Positions 49,301-58,277 of a stretch of 64,000 nt of DNA are shown here, in pieces (the first letter of the stretch is position 1; each line of letters starts with the position of its first letter). The position numbers and the translations under genes were made by a program. Under the pieces are notes generated by a model, which saw only the letters and a program-made list of their open reading frames with translations, was not told the DNA's origin and searched no databases. The DNA is from Sphaerosporella brunnea (Eukaryota > Ascomycota > Pezizomycetes > Pezizales > Pyronemataceae): the NCBI GenBank assembly GCA_008704415.1, contig VXIS01000074.1, positions 94,832-158,831 on the forward strand, given 5' to 3'.

Positions 49301-52150
49301 ATTTTCCTGGGTGGCGGTAAAGCGTCTGCTGTGTATCGCTGCGATTTTAGACTTCGAATCTTCTAGATTCTTGCCATGACAAATGAATGCACCCGTCCCC
49401 ACCCGAGATGCATCTGTCACCAGATACACCTTATCTTCGCCTGACTTGATTCTGTCATATCGAAGTGGTGTGAGCGGTACATGTTTTCGGCAAAGATCCT
49501 TGATCTGCCGAAATGCATGGTCATGCAGGGCATCCCATCGCCACTCAGCATTTCCGGTTAATTCCGTGAGTGGTGCTAGGATAGTGGAGCTGTGAAAAAG
49601 GTGTGGTGCTACATAATTGATTACACCTAAAAAGCTTTTCAGTTGCTTTTTGTTTGTGGGTGTGCGCCAATCCTGTATTTTCTGAATTCTCTCTGGGTGT
49701 GGGTGAATCTCATGACCAGAGATAATGTGTCCTAGGAGGCGTAGCTGGGATGTCAGGAACTGACATTTGTCCATCCTGAGATAGAACTTCGCTTTTGCAA
49801 GCTGCCGAAAAACTTGCTCAAGGTGTCGCATGTGTTCTTCTCGAGTTTCGGAAAAGATAAGGATGTCATCTAGGTACACCCATACAAATTTTCCGATGAA
49901 TTCGCCTAAGATAGTGTTCATGCAGCGCATCATGGTTGCAGGAGCATTGCAGTCTCCCTGCAGCATGACCTTAACTTGAAAAGAGCCGAGGTCATCTGCA
50001 TTGATGACATTTAATTCTTCCGATGATGGCTCCACTCGCACCTGGTGATAGGCGTTGGAAAGGTCTAGAACTGACTTGAAGTTCGCTCTAGCAGCATCCT
50101 CTCGGATGTTATCTGCATGCGGCAGTGGCGTGTAGTCTCGTTCTGTGATGCTATTCCTATCCCTGAGGTCATTCACCCATCTCCATCCTTTGGAGGGTGG
50201 TATCTTTGGTGTTCCGAAAATTGAACATGGGAATCTGCCGGGTCCAGGAACTGCAATTCCCTGTCGTTTCCAATTGTCCAGGTGAGCAATGAGGTCCTTC
50301 CGGTAGGCGTCAGGAATACGCCTTGCATGGAACTTGAATTGCTCGAGTTTGTCTGGATCAAGTCTGACCACATGATTGCATCTATCACGTAGTGGAGGTA
50401 ATCCTTCTGGTTCCTTCTCTGGGAATACTGTTGGAAATATCTTATCGAAAGGTGGGATGTCTTCGGTAGTTGCTGATGATGTGAGAGAGAATGTTCTAGG
50501 CTGTCTTGTTGCACACTGGATGGTGGTGTCATGTTTCGGGAAGTGTGCTGTAGAATCTGCCGTATTCAGGTTCACATGGTTATCCTGAAGGAAAGGCATT
50601 CCTAGGATGATGTCGTATGAGCTGACTGCTACTATGAGAAACTTCGTTTTCTCAGTGAATCCTGGTTTAATTTCGACGTTGGCGTAAGCAAATCGATTGG
50701 CGTTTGTCTTGGATCCTTTTGCGGCCATGTGAATGGTGATAGGTTGCGGCAGTTCTCTGGTAAGGATGTTGTGTGTCTGGGCCCAACTACTGGACATAAG
50801 ATTCGTGCCTGTTGTCCCTGTGTCTAGAAGAACTCTCGCCTGCCTTCCGTTGACATTCATGTTGGTGACCATGTTGTTGATGTTGTTCTTCTTGCTATGT
50901 TCTGCTCGTGCAGTCTCGATAAATTCTTCCACAGTTGGCGGTAAGTTGTCTTCCATTATGTTGACAGTGGTTCTTGCTGATTGAACCCATTTGCCTTGTT
51001 GCTGATTTCGTTGCTTGGCTCTGCATTCGTTGATGAAGTGTCCTGCCTTCTTGCAGTAGAAGCACTTCTTCTCCTGTCTGAGTTGCGCTTTCTCATGATC
51101 TGAAAGCTTCTTGAATTGCTTGTTGTTCCTTCCTTGGTTTCCTCGTCCTGAGTTGTTGTTGTTCTTGCTGAACTGAGGATTCATAGCATTGCTAGAATGG
51201 TGTTGTCCATTTCGATTCAATTGTTGCGGTCGTCCATACTTTCCAGCTTGGAAAAGAGCGGCATCCTTTCGTTCCGCTAGCTTCTTGACGTCTTCCCATT
51301 TCGCTGTCGATCGATCCACAACCTCAGGCTCAACTGCATAGCGAAGATCTGGGTGCATAGCATCCAAAAATCGCTGGATTTTGACCTGGGTGTTGATGGC
51401 TTTTCCGATTCGAGCTGCTACTTTCTCAAGTCGAATGGCAGTGGCGTTGATGCGGTCAACTCTGCCATTTCGAGTTTGAGAGATCTTATACCAATCATCC
51501 CAATATCGATTGACTTCTGTGGATGGAATGATATGGTTCTTGAGTTGAGTGAGGAACTCATCGAAGTCCATGGTTCCTTCCATTCGTTTGGTATGGTAGA
51601 ACTCCTTTGCTGTTCCGCTGAGAAAGTACTGAAGCACTAGGAGTTTTTTGTGGTTGTCTTGAAGTCCTGAAAGCGTCAGGTAGTCCTTGACTTCCTGTAG
51701 CCATGCGTCGATGGTGGCTGCATCTCTATCCTGGTTGTCTCCTGAATAGGTTCGTGGCTTTGGGACTTTAAACTTTTCTGCCATGGCGGTGGTTGCTTGG
51801 ACTTCGATTCTGGGCCTGAAAAGTTGTTTCCTTGGGGACTGTGGGTTTGGATTTTCTTCTTCTGAGCTGGATTCGTCTTCTTCAAATCCTCCTGGTGGTC
51901 TTGGAGTTTCTTCGTGGCTAGTGTCTCTGACCTCGTGTGGTGGAGGAGTTGTTTGCCTTGTTAAGTCCAGGTAGTCTTGGATGGCTTTGTTTGTTGATGC
52001 TGTTAGAGCCGAGTCTGATTTGAATCTTCCTTCTTCGTATAGGCGTTGCCAGGCCTCACGTAGTCCTTTGGCTCGCTCTTTGGCTTCTTCGGTTGTTGCT
52101 TGTTGTATTTCTTGCTCAAGCTTTTCAAACCGTGGGGTAAATTGTTCCAA
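46301..52150 (-). CDS. Gypsy gag-pol polyprotein with an internal RNase H deletion
   Basis: An open frame of 1949 codons on the minus strand. In order: gag capsid-like region; CCHC zinc knuckle CFYCKKAGHFINEC (about residue 360); protease LLDTGTTGTNL (about 443); reverse transcriptase with WVYLDDILIFS (about 757); RNase H from YLVTDASRVGTGAF (about 912); a long acidic linker (about 1010-1450); integrase with the H/C zinc motif HKSVGHQGTEKT...CRECLECQ (about 1500-1535) and catalytic IAIDFLGP and VSDRDPRF (about 1565 and 1625); chromodomain WYISWENYGPENNSWEP (about 1870-1890). At 49211 the RNase H jumps from GIPFTMF to DFQIQHTPGES, lacking the roughly 40 residues with the TDH motif found in relatives. 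The displayed first codon is TTG; the frame is open upstream to about 52596 without ATG, and the first in-frame Met is near 51782. The true start is unresolved. Confidence 0.9.
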   Translation of the reverse strand: MEQFTPRFEKLEQEIQQATTEEAKERAKGLREAWQRLYEEGRFKSDSALTASTNKAIQDYLDLTRQTTPPPHEVRDTSHEETPRPPGGFEEDESSSEEENPNPQSPRKQLFRPRIEVQATTAMAEKFKVPKPRTYSGDNQDRDAATIDAWLQEVKDYLTLSGLQDNHKKLLVLQYFLSGTAKEFYHTKRMEGTMDFDEFLTQLKNHIIPSTEVNRYWDDWYKISQTRNGRVDRINATAIRLEKVAARIGKAINTQVKIQRFLDAMHPDLRYAVEPEVVDRSTAKWEDVKKLAERKDAALFQAGKYGRPQQLNRNGQHHSSNAMNPQFSKNNNNSGRGNQGRNNKQFKKLSDHEKAQLRQEKKCFYCKKAGHFINECRAKQRNQQQGKWVQSARTTVNIMEDNLPPTVEEFIETARAEHSKKNNINNMVTNMNVNGRQARVLLDTGTTGTNLMSSSWAQTHNILTRELPQPITIHMAAKGSKTNANRFAYANVEIKPGFTEKTKFLIVAVSSYDIILGMPFLQDNHVNLNTADSTAHFPKHDTTIQCATRQPRTFSLTSSATTEDIPPFDKIFPTVFPEKEPEGLPPLRDRCNHVVRLDPDKLEQFKFHARRIPDAYRKDLIAHLDNWKRQGIAVPGPGRFPCSIFGTPKIPPSKGWRWVNDLRDRNSITERDYTPLPHADNIREDAARANFKSVLDLSNAYHQVRVEPSSEELNVINADDLGSFQVKVMLQGDCNAPATMMRCMNTILGEFIGKFVWVYLDDILIFSETREEHMRHLEQVFRQLAKAKFYLRMDKCQFLTSQLRLLGHIISGHEIHPHPERIQKIQDWRTPTNKKQLKSFLGVINYVAPHLFHSSTILAPLTELTGNAEWRWDALHDHAFRQIKDLCRKHVPLTPLRYDRIKSGEDKVYLVTDASRVGTGAFICHGKNLEDSKSKIAAIHSRRFTATQENYNTTNQELLAIVDALGAFETKLLGIPFTMFDFQIQHTPGESNQLADTLSRLYEDEDKEITPPDEFLHENLKPEDFGSIDSLLNPTTSIPQQTTSTETDKLSSHFSHALQVSNEMSTSNNKPSASLRPKGASRYERCDPNLHWTACRSRDGCPYHYSSGFMETFSTWKSNSQYHAQFESDSDDEFYDSPDEDTDMDDSFGPDSECPDPDEDPIGNFEWLAHHGYISYSNNSRIPTLQWTPESGAPRPKFPQERQHPDGPWWKQDIPRQVQTFTTTPTPRTLSDQQQNNQENPQRIQDEVTPFQTYAIAPRRNPLLVDKDPIEGGNRQVYGQAEANPGGVCALLQAATHQDSQISNPSSHRHLVPRLQRERPIEPISPPMEPIPSDPQAFLTRAQARKEQEKKDKESAEHNQGSNKDFEGEGTQQKIQPSISDETPLLDKEDAEMFEPPQHPPGNRSQEVIHYDTRNRVPAFFLDNHIGKAMLPTFKQAYEDDPMVKNGIRKPFHWHDTGYVVLDDPSITSNLRVYVPNAVLSRDNPSSSVRHVIMQSCHKSVGHQGTEKTYILCRQSFYWPRMKQDIDEFCRECLECQRNKDATTKPIGEARLLEIPLRPWESIAIDFLGPFNSSDGFKYIMLIIDRFSSGLVLVPLKDGFSAKDVTDVFIKHYYARYGLPESIVSDRDPRFTSQFWQGLHKQIGTDLLMATAFHQNTNGQVERANRTIAQMLRIFTNNKQADWSRHLWRVEHAFNHSPSTTIKRTPHEVQFGHIPRILPIEFDSNVPAVNEYLEQQKVNNAVARNALLAARHRQASIAAKRRNPKVQLEVGQWVFYKRRSRGKGKVRKLMEVWEGPYRITKVNEDTGNCTLELPKNKRVYPIFAQDKLKLFQRISDKTIPPPPSSYDDEEEDDHTLYNIKEILDHKKINGIDYWYISWENYGPENNSWEPDENVRNTGADSIKEFLSKRTQDYTSTAVTLPPDFFFPSDDSFCSSPMSSIASSAFEVRE

Positions 52151-52269
52151 CCGAAAGTTGTAAAGTTCCTTCTCAAGCTTGTTGAATTCGGAGCTGGTCT
52201 CAATGAGAAGTTCGTAGTTGTAGAGTAGGTCTGATCCAGAGCTTCTTTCAATCCAGTTAAGGATAAGTT

Positions 52270-52602
52270 CTATGTGGCTCTGAAGGTCCTGTAGACGCTT
52301 GCGTGCTTCGTGTTCTGATTTGAAAACTTGTGCAATAGGTGGCCGATTTGTACTGGTCTCAGAGATGTCTGATTCGGTCTCTGATTCTGAATGGCCTGAT
52401 TGAAAGGCTTCGGTTTCCTCTGGTTGCTTCTTTCGTGGTCTGCCTCTCTTCTTTGGTTGTTGTCTCTGTTCCTCTGCTTCGTCGTGGAGCGCTTGAATGA
52501 CCTCTTCTGTGGGTATTTCTGGATTGAGGCGTTGGCTCCTTCTTGTTGCTGTTGGTTGCTTCGTGGTGATGGCTGTTGTGCACTTCCCTGAGGCTTAGGC
52601 AC
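52270..52602 (-). CDS. Short gypsy leader frame with the only upstream ATG
   Basis: 110 codons beginning with ATG (MPKPQGSAQQPSPRS), Gln/Arg/Asn-rich and ending in TAG before the gag-pol frame's homology begins. The overlapping gag-pol frame over 52596-52151 also reads as protein, including an AT-hook-like KKRGRPRKK and acidic helices, but has no ATG. A single-base change could once have joined this start to the gag-pol frame; alternatively both are spurious leader frames. Confidence 0.35.
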   Translation of the reverse strand: MPKPQGSAQQPSPRSNQQQQEGANASIQKYPQKRSFKRSTTKQRNRDNNQRREADHERSNQRKPKPFNQAIQNQRPNQTSLRPVQIGHLLHKFSNQNTKHASVYRTFRAT

Positions 52603-52998
52603 TCGGGAATGCTATCGAGGAATTGTTGTCTGTATAGCTCGCGTCGAGAGCTCTTGAATAGAATCGTGCAGGGCTGTCTCCTGATCGATCTAACTATTCG
52701 TCTTAAAGCTTAACCCGGGACTGCTGATACCTCTGCCGGTTAACTAAGGCCTTGTTGACGCTTGTCGTTCCTAGGATTGTCCTCAAGACTCGAAAATGTA
52801 TTGTTGTGCTTGTTGTGCTTAAAGTGAGTCGCACTTGTGGTTGTGTCTTGGTTCGTGATATCGATATGTTGTAAATTCAGAAATTTCCTGGCCAGCAGGG
52901 CGGCTTCGAGCAGGGAAGAACCAGGTGATCAGTCTGGTCTGAGGATCAAAGATTGTAGGTTGGGTAGAGAGAAAAGATACTGGTCGGAGTGAAAAAAA
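52603..52998 (-). other. Gypsy 5' leader
   Basis: About 400 bases between the 5' LTR and the first ATG. Directly after the LTR the minus strand reads TTTTTTCACTCCGACCAG, without the TGG that a tRNA primer binding site normally begins with. Confidence 0.6.
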
Positions 52999-53509
52999 TG
53001 TAACCTTTTCGTGAGCTTATAAGATCCGCTATTTCACAGATGCAAATAAACTCAGAACCGTTTGTGTATCTGACTTGATAAATACCAAGAGAATACTCGC
53101 ACTCAGGTCACTGATTAACTCAGTATTTATTGATGATAGTCGATACAATCTGGGCTGCTCGAAAGGCCGTCTCGAAAGAAGAGAAAAGAAAGAATGTAGG
53201 AAAAGCTCGTAGCTTTTATAGCCAACGATGCTGAGTACATCATGTGATAACAATCTGGTGGCAAATTCGAAACTAAGGAAAGAATGGTCTAGAAGACCTA
53301 CAAGTCTGCCTTGTGGAAACTAGAAGATTCCAAAGTGACGTAGCATCGAAGGGGCTAGAAAGTGCTAGAAACATGGTGACAAGACATAGTAAAGAAAGTA
53401 ATGGAAACTCGTAGAATGCTGTCATCATACCATTGTTACTGCCATATAGTTTTATATCTTAGTAAGGAAATACGTAAGAAAGAATCATACTAAGTGTAAT
53501 AATCTTACA
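52999..53509 (-). repeat. 5' LTR of the gypsy element
   Basis: 511 bases with TGTAA...TTACA ends; partner of 45763-46273. It would hold promoter and polyadenylation signals of the element. Confidence 0.95.
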
Positions 53510-55260
53510 GTGGCCTTCAAGTAGCGCAGGACATGCTTGACTGCTATCCAGTGCGTATGATCCGGATTAGATGAGTAGCGGCCAAGTGTCGTAGCAGCAT
53601 AGGCTATGTCTGGACAAGAACCCAGAGCGATATACAGAAGACTTTCAACTGCCTGCCGGTATAAAGACTGATCGGCAGGCTCCGGATGCTCCCCCGTTTC
53701 CGACTGCTGACAGATGGGCTACCCCTTTTGTGCTGCGCTGACACCAAGCTTGAATCCTTCTTCCATGGGCGTATAGCGGGGTCGACAGTTGCTCATGTCA
53801 AATTGCTCGAGGATCTTTGCAATGTATCCGGACTGGTTGATGTAAGCAGTGCGGTGCTTGCGATCAAGTTGAACGTCAAGACCTACATACTGAAAGTGGT
53901 CAGAGATGGGTATAGAGGCGCCCTTAGGAGGTGCAGCTCGAAAACGGTGGTGCAGGGCATTGCAGATGGAAGTAAGCTTGTCAACAGTGGTGGTGAGGAT
54001 CATGATGTCGTCGACATAGACAAGGACGATGATGCCGTTGCCGAGGAAAAGACTGGGAGCGGCGATCGAGGCTCTGAGGACGAGGTGGTCTACCAGGAAA
54101 TCGTAGACATCTTCAAACCAACCTCAAGCAGACTGCTTCAGGCCGTATAAAGTCTTCCGGAGGCGAACAAGAGGGCGCTCTCTTGTCCACGGGTCTTGCC
54201 AGTTTCCTTCAGGTAGACGAACATAAATCGTTTCATGCAGCGTACTTCCAAGAAAGGCGGTAGGGCAGTCGAGGATAGCGACATGCAGGTTGCGCTGCGC
54301 TGCTAGACCGAGACAGAGGCGGATAGTCGATGCATCGACGACCGGAGAGGATATCGCATTCCCATCGAAATCTTGACCCTCTTTCTGAGTGAAACCTTGA
54401 GCAATCAATCGGGCCTTATATTTATCTATCTCCCCCGTGGCTTTGAACTTCTTAGAAAGAAGCCATCTGCTGTTGACAACTGTAGCCCCTGGAGGTAGAC
54501 CTTCTGCGACAAACTCCATAGCCTGGTGGCTGTCGAGAGCAGCAGCTTTAGTGTTGACAGCGGCTGCCCACTCTGCTGCTTCGGAGGTCTTCAATGCAGC
54601 ACGGTAGGTCTTTGGTCCTGGTTGAACCATGAAAGCTATAGCTGTAGTAGGAGCTGAAGAAGTAGGCATAGCAAAAGTGGGAGCAGTGGCTGTAGCAGGG
54701 GCCGGAGCAGTAGCTGTAGCAGGAGCGGGAGCAGTAGCAGGAGCTGTCGCGCGAGTGGGAGCAGCAGCTGTAGCCGTAGCAGGAGCAGTAGCTGTAGCGG
54801 AAGCAAAGAGAACTCTGCCAGAGCGCGTACGGGTGCTGGTTTTAGGTGGCAAAATGTTCATATCAATCCGTAAATTCTGTGGAACCTCAGAATCAGGCTT
54901 AGGTTCAGACTCGGACTCAGCGTAGGGGTCCGAGCAGTCGCTCAGGACAGACTCAGTCTCAATCCATTCGCCGGGAGTGCTTCGGGGTGGAGGCGAGGTG
55001 GCCGGTGGAGGCAGAGATGCTACTTCAGGTGGGTCCGGAGGCTGAACAGCTGCTTCAAGCTGAAGTTGCTGACTGGCTTCATCTTGCGACTGAGACTCGG
55101 AGGTGGTAGAGGTGGTTACCGTCGCCGGAGGTGCTGGAGGCATTACAGGTGCGGTATTTTCAGGAATTTCAAAGGTAACAGTAGACGAAATGGCTGAGCC
55201 GAGCAATTCCGAATACAGACAGCCTTCGTTAAACTGACATGAAAGCACAGGGGTGCGGGG
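53510..55260 (-). pseudogene. Copia reverse transcriptase, 5' part, with two stop codons
   Basis: The frame opens in a Pro/Ala/Thr-rich linker (about 55250-54640), enters the reverse transcriptase at about 54600 (VNSRWLLSKKFKATGEIDKY, FTQKEGQDF, LYGLKQSA), is stopped by TGA at 54124-54126, continues with IIVLVYVDDIMIL (catalytic YVDD near 54010) and is stopped again by TAG at 53719-53721. It then reads on to the gypsy boundary with [18 protein letters not shown] and VLRYLKA. The Ala-Thr-Pro repeat at about 54650-54800 is an expanded GCA/GCT-rich tract. Upstream integrase sequence is absent. Confidence 0.85.
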
Positions 55261-55355
55261 TGCTGCAACCATTGCGGATGACACAAACGCATGCAGGTAT
55301 ATGTGCTGAGTGGTAGAGGTATAGAGTAGGAGAGCGAGGCAGGCAGGATATAGGA

Positions 55356-55673
55356 ATGATGGTTCTAGACTTGGATACATATCTTCCTGTTAAGACCTTA
55401 CAGTGGTGTTCAACTGTACTTAAAAACGCTGGGGTCCAGTTGCCTTTAACATATGAGCGAGTAGAGCCAAGTGGTCTGCCTACCCACTTCTATGCTTATA
55501 AGACTTTGCGTGCACGTGTCAGACAGCATGTGTTTACTGATGGCAACCTAGCTCCAAAGCTTTCACTGCTGGTTAAGCCCACGGAGGGTGATTTCCCTTT
55601 AGTTATACCTGAAGAGATCAGGGAGATGGTCAATCAAGCTCAGGGAGACGTTGAACCTGAGGAAGAGCATTAG
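55356..55673 (+). other. Orphan 105-codon open frame
   Basis: Opens near the copia truncation point and runs to TAG at 55671-55673. Text such as LPTHFYAYKTLRARVRQHVF and KLSLLVKPTEGDFPLVIPEE is protein-like, with an acidic end. I do not recognise it; it may be the C-terminal piece of a gene cut by the copia insertion or part of another element. Confidence 0.35.
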
Positions 55674-56619
55674 GTCGAGTCTAGGGGCAGCACACATTGT
55701 TTTTGCGATAATAGTTTGTGTACTTAGTAGTTAAAGCGAACGTCAGTTGTGCCGCATATATGCTCATGAATGTCTGTTGTCTATGGTTATACCTCTTGAT
55801 CACTTTGATGCCCACGAATGTTGATCTCATCCATGATAATTATACGCATATACCCGCGAGTTTTCGGAGCATCCACAATGGTTACATGTCATCGGCGATG
55901 GTTACACCCGTATAGCCGTGAGTTTTCATGCCATCCGCGATGGTTACAAGCCATTGGCGATGGTTACATCACCCTGTAACCAAATACCCGTGAGTTGCCT
56001 GTCGGGTTAGGGTTGCATCACAACCCCCGCACCCCCACTGTCTTCAATTCAAACTGTCACACCATCAAGGATATGCCTTCACAAATCCTTGTTTTTAGAC
56101 TTAAGCTCAAAAGTGTTGCCGTAGTTAGGCCAAGAAATAATCAGGTGCATCCGGAGTCATGGCGAAAATTTTTCCGGAGCCCAGTACCCCAGCCCAGCGC
56201 TCGCGGCCTTTCTCACGACCTTGCTCCCAGCCTTCCCTCATCGTCCGTACAACGACTTTCCCCATCGTTCGTAGAATGTGCGATGACCAGCGGTGAGATT
56301 GTGGTATCATGGGCACCGGGGAGGATGTGGGATGATCGGCTGTGGTGAAGAAAAAAAAGATTTGCCAGCCGCTGTTTCGAGCTCAGATTCGACCTCTGGA
56401 TCGCCTTGTTTCAACTCCGGAGGCGAAACCTGGTTCGTCGAATCAGCGAAATAGATCCGGATCTGTTTCGCCGATTCGACCTTGAATTTGGCTCAGATTC
56501 GGCGGTGTGAACGCTACTAGTGGAACACTTCCCGTAAGTCTATCGGGGCCGGATAGCAAATTTTGCGTGCAATAAGTAGGGGTAGCTATCCGATCGATAG
56601 ATCCAGCAATAGATTTGTT
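55674..56619. other. Gene-free stretch with GATGGTTACA repeats
   Basis: Two diverged units of about 62 bases starting at 55856 and 55918 each contain two copies of (C/G)(A/G)ATGGTTACA. From about 56350 a block rich in TTCGA/CGATTC text follows. No gene seen. Confidence 0.5.
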
Positions 56620-57050
56620 TTGTATTAATCATATTGCATTCGGCCGCTTGCGGCCATGGCATATATTATACAGAATCACCGCCGCCCCTAGGCACGTGGC
56701 CTGGTCCGCTCCTCTGAAAGAAGGAAAGAAAACAAGGAAACAACAAGTATAGATCGCACCAAGGAGATTCGTGACGAAAGGTCGGGACAAAAGAGACAGA
56801 TTCAAACCCTATTCGGCCACATTCCAACGCTCATGCTGCTCAATAAGGCCTCACCGCCTCTATGCAGCGCTCGTCCGACAGCAGGTCTCTGACCGACGTA
56901 TTGGTCTTTCGCCTCTGCTTGCCCCCGTCGCAGATAGCCTCGGCCACCGCCTTCCATAGGGTCATTTGCTCGTTTCGCCACCGTCGGCATGTCTTGAAGA
57001 GTCTCGTCATTCTCGTGAGTGCTCGGTTGTCTCGCCAACGTTCAGGCTGC
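56620..57050 (-). mobile_element. Tad1-like LINE 3' fragment, minus strand
   Basis: On the minus strand: LFKTCRRWRNEQMTLWKAVA and TNTSVRDLLSDERCIEAV, the C-terminal text shared by all LINE fragments here, then a 3' UTR with hairpin GGCCGCAAGCGGCC (56642-56655, complement) and a tail like ATTAATACAAAACA. Only the end of ORF2 is present. Confidence 0.75.
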
Positions 57051-57249
57051 GATGGTGGTGCCGCTGTTGATCGTGTCTGCAATTGCATTGTTGTTATGTT
57101 CCTCGCCCATCTAGGTGCACCAGCGCGCATGACCCGTCTGCCCAGTTTACGATGCAGACTGCAAGCTCTCCCGCGCCGGAGAGATTCTCGCCGGGTCTGG
57201 CCTGGTCTTGCGAGGCCGCCGCCATTATCGGTCAGTCTCGCCATTCTCG

Positions 57250-57663
57250 AGCGGTCTCGACAGATCTTGACGTGCCTCGATCATTCTCAGTCTCGTCTCG
57301 CGGTCTCGTGTGCATCACTGCGCACTGGCAAAGCGCCCACAGGCCCATACCGCCTCAAGACGGGCCGACGAGCGGATGACAGGTGCTGGTGGTGCGGCAG
57401 TGGCGCCGTCCAGACATGGGACCACCTTGTCAATTTTTGTCAGAGGTGGAAGAACGAGCAGAGGGTCCTCTGGAGGAGGGTTTCGGAGGCGACGAAGGGA
57501 GAAGGGGGGAAGCGCTGGCCGGCGACGGCCACCTCCGCCCTACTCGCGGATGATAGATGTACGGAGGCCGTCATGGACTTCCTGAGCACTACCAAAGTCG
57601 GATCATGGCCTGATGGAGGCATCGTGTTATGTGACTGTTTTTCCTTGGCAATGAGATCAATTC
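57250..57663 (+). mobile_element. Tad1-like LINE 3' fragment, plus strand, facing the previous one
   Basis: Reads GKAPTGPYRLKTGRRADDRC, then CWWC, FCQRWKNEQRVLWRRVSEAT and ALLADDRCTEAVMDFLSTTK, the C-terminal zinc-finger region of LINE ORF2. It starts in TCTCG-rich sequence (57170-57300) that joins it to the minus-strand fragment. The hairpin 3' UTR is missing. Confidence 0.75.
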
Positions 57664-58277
57664 TATGCGGAGAGTAATTTGATGTGGTTGAAACAGGCAT
57701 TGGGGGCCTGCTCAAAGAGCTAGGACTACGAAGTGAGCGAAATGCTTCTTCTGTAATATCTATACACCATGAGCCTGAACGTGCAAACGGCGCGCATCTC
57801 GGCGGGGCCAACATGCGCCGAAGAAAAAAAAAAAAATTCTCCATCTTTGCCACCGTGACTGCGCCATGACTGACGCTGCAAATTTTGGCCATTGCAAAAT
57901 CGTGCGCTCTGCGCCGTTGCCATCCAAAATAACCACCCCTAAAGTCATCAACGCGCGTCTCATTCGCGACTGGCAAACGCTTCTCTACCGACGGCCATGA
58001 CGCACACATCGATGGTCTATAAGGGATACATCACAGAATGGATTGTGAGGACGTAGCGGGTGGGGACTCAACAACCGACAGTGCAAACAATCACTTGTCC
58101 CGGCGGGATTTGTGGGGCCTCACCATGGTGTGCGGATGTGGAAAAGCGGGGCAGCTCCAGTATCAGCGGTGGCCCAACCTGGGTGACGGGGAGGCGAGAT
58201 AAGGCTAGACCGGATATAGCTCACCAACTGGTCTAGGCCCAGAGGGGCAATCGGGGCGGGGATCTCCGCACCCCCAC
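57664..58277. other. Unassigned sequence
   Basis: A stretch with a 13-base A run at about 57822-57836 and no supported gene or element boundary. Confidence 0.4.

Larger units (their letters stand above)
45763..53509 (-). mobile_element. Ty3/gypsy chromovirus-type LTR retrotransposon, young insertion
   Basis: The 7747-bp element has two 511-bp LTRs (45763-46273 and 52999-53509) that differ at two positions (45955 against 53191, and 46198 against 53434). LTR ends are TGTAA...TTACA. A 5-bp target duplication GTGGC flanks it (45758-45762 and 53510-53514). It reads on the minus strand, with the polypurine tract (TTTTTTAAAGGGAAG, about 46274-46288) next to the 3' LTR. The internal part encodes a gag-pol polyprotein with a C-terminal chromodomain, which in this clade guides integration to heterochromatin marks. 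It lies within copia RNase H. Confidence 0.95.
45019..55260 (-). mobile_element. 5'-truncated Ty1/copia retrotransposon, split by a nested gypsy element
   Basis: On the minus strand the copia reverse transcriptase region (55260-53510) is followed, across the inserted gypsy element, by RNase H (45762-45244), a G-rich polypurine tract (about 45224-45230) and a 205-bp LTR (45019-45223). Gag, protease, integrase and the 5' LTR are missing: the homology stops near 55260 just after the block before the reverse transcriptase. Two stop codons break the frame (54124-54126 and 53719-53721). The element is dead and older than the gypsy insertion. Confidence 0.8.
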
